A stretch of DNA of 64,000 bases from Lelliottia sp. JS-SCA-14 (GTDB taxonomy: Bacteria > Pseudomonadota > Gammaproteobacteria > Enterobacterales > Enterobacteriaceae), in contig NZ_CP141606.1 of the NCBI RefSeq assembly GCF_035593345.1, positions 3,720,001 through 3,784,000 on the forward strand. Direction: 5' to 3'. Below, one piece after another: positions 63,597 to 64,000 of this stretch. Made by a program: the position numbers and the translations under genes. Every line of letters begins with the position of its first letter. Position 1 is the stretch's first letter. The notes beneath the pieces are model-generated. The model worked only from the letters and a program-made list of their open reading frames with translations, ran no database searches and was not told the origin of the DNA.

Positions 63597-64000
63597 TAGT
63601 AGACATCTCGCTGATAACGGCGCTCTACGCGCAGCTCACTTAAAAATTCATCCGCCGTTTCGGCATCCATACCACCGAATTCGGCAATCACTTCCAGCAA
63701 AGCCTGCTCGACGTCTTTCGCCATGCGATTCGCGTCGCCACAGACATAAAGATGGGCACCGTCATTGATCCATGCCCACAGCTCTGCGCCCTGTTCGCGC
63801 AGTTTGTCTTGTACGTATATTTTTTGTTTCTGGTCGCGAGACCAGGCCAGATCGATGCGGTTCAGCACGCCCTCTTTGACGTAGCGTTGCCACTCCACCT
63901 GATAAAGGAAATCTTCCGTAAAGTGCGGGTTGCCGAAGAACAGCCAGTTTTTGCCCGGCGCTTCATCCGCCGCGCGCTGCTGCAGGAAGGCGCGGAACGG
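63596..64000 (-). CDS. cysJ: Sulfite reductase flavoprotein CysJ (partial, cut by right edge)
   Basis: The last 134 codons of CysJ are present; the frame continues off the right edge with [20 protein letters not shown]. The remaining part is the C-terminal NADP/FAD reductase domain, with [38 protein letters not shown] and the terminal RYQRDVY. CysJ passes NADPH electrons to CysI. Confidence 0.97.
   Translation of the reverse strand, partial: PFRAFLQQRAADEAPGKNWLFFGNPHFTEDFLYQVEWQRYVKEGVLNRIDLAWSRDQKQKIYVQDKLREQGAELWAWINDGAHLYVCGDANRMAKDVEQALLEVIAEFGGMDAETADEFLSELRVERRYQRDVY

Overview
The window is core chromosome of a member of the Enterobacteriaceae, most like the Enterobacter/Leclercia/Lelliottia/Klebsiella side of the family. 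Gene order follows the Escherichia coli luxS-to-cysJ segment closely, and most proteins match E. coli products in length and motifs. The DNA is GC-rich and carries the short REP/BIME palindromes typical of enterics. I cannot name the species. The sorbitol (srl) operon is absent next to gutQ, which would fit a sorbitol-negative lineage, but that is only a hint.

Layout. 1-4900: an AraC-type regulator cut by the left edge, luxS, the sRNA MicA with its sigma-E promoter, gshA, yqaA-yqaB, the serV-argVYZQ tRNA operon and csrA. 4900-10100: alaS, recX, recA with a textbook LexA-controlled promoter, and pncC. 10200-12730: a probable zinc ABC transporter with a Zur-like box and a 33-residue membrane ORF translationally coupled to its ATPase. 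12875-19420: mltB, orphan gutQ, and norR/norVW for nitric oxide detoxification, with three NorR sites and a sigma-54 promoter. 19700-41650: the formate hydrogenlyase region, made of hydN-hypF plus a nickel permease, the ascG/ascFB beta-glucoside locus, hycABCDEFGHI, hypABCDE and fhlA. All three FHL-linked operons have sigma-54 promoters and candidate FhlA boxes, so metal uptake, active-site assembly, hydrogenase subunits and activator lie together. 41700-49300: a two-domain molbindin, NsrR-type ygbA, a SymE-like gene with a LexA-like box, mutS, a lineage-specific LysR/MFS/NTF2-like cassette, and rpoS. 49300-54900: nlpD, pcm, surE, truD, ispF, ispD, ftsB, ygbE. 54960-64000: sulfate assimilation (cysG-D-N-C and cysJIH, cysJ cut by the right edge), with iap and a Hok-type toxin between the two cys operons, where E. 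coli K-12 carries CRISPR-Cas.

Nothing here looks like a wholly new multigene system. The least explained items are the sORF in the Zur-box transporter operon, a second-type CysG with about 19 residues missing from its Rossmann domain, the LysR/MFS/NTF2-like cassette with a perfect 23-bp palindrome, the SOS-boxed short SymE-like protein, and the Hok locus. No insertion sequences, prophage genes or CRISPR repeats were seen.
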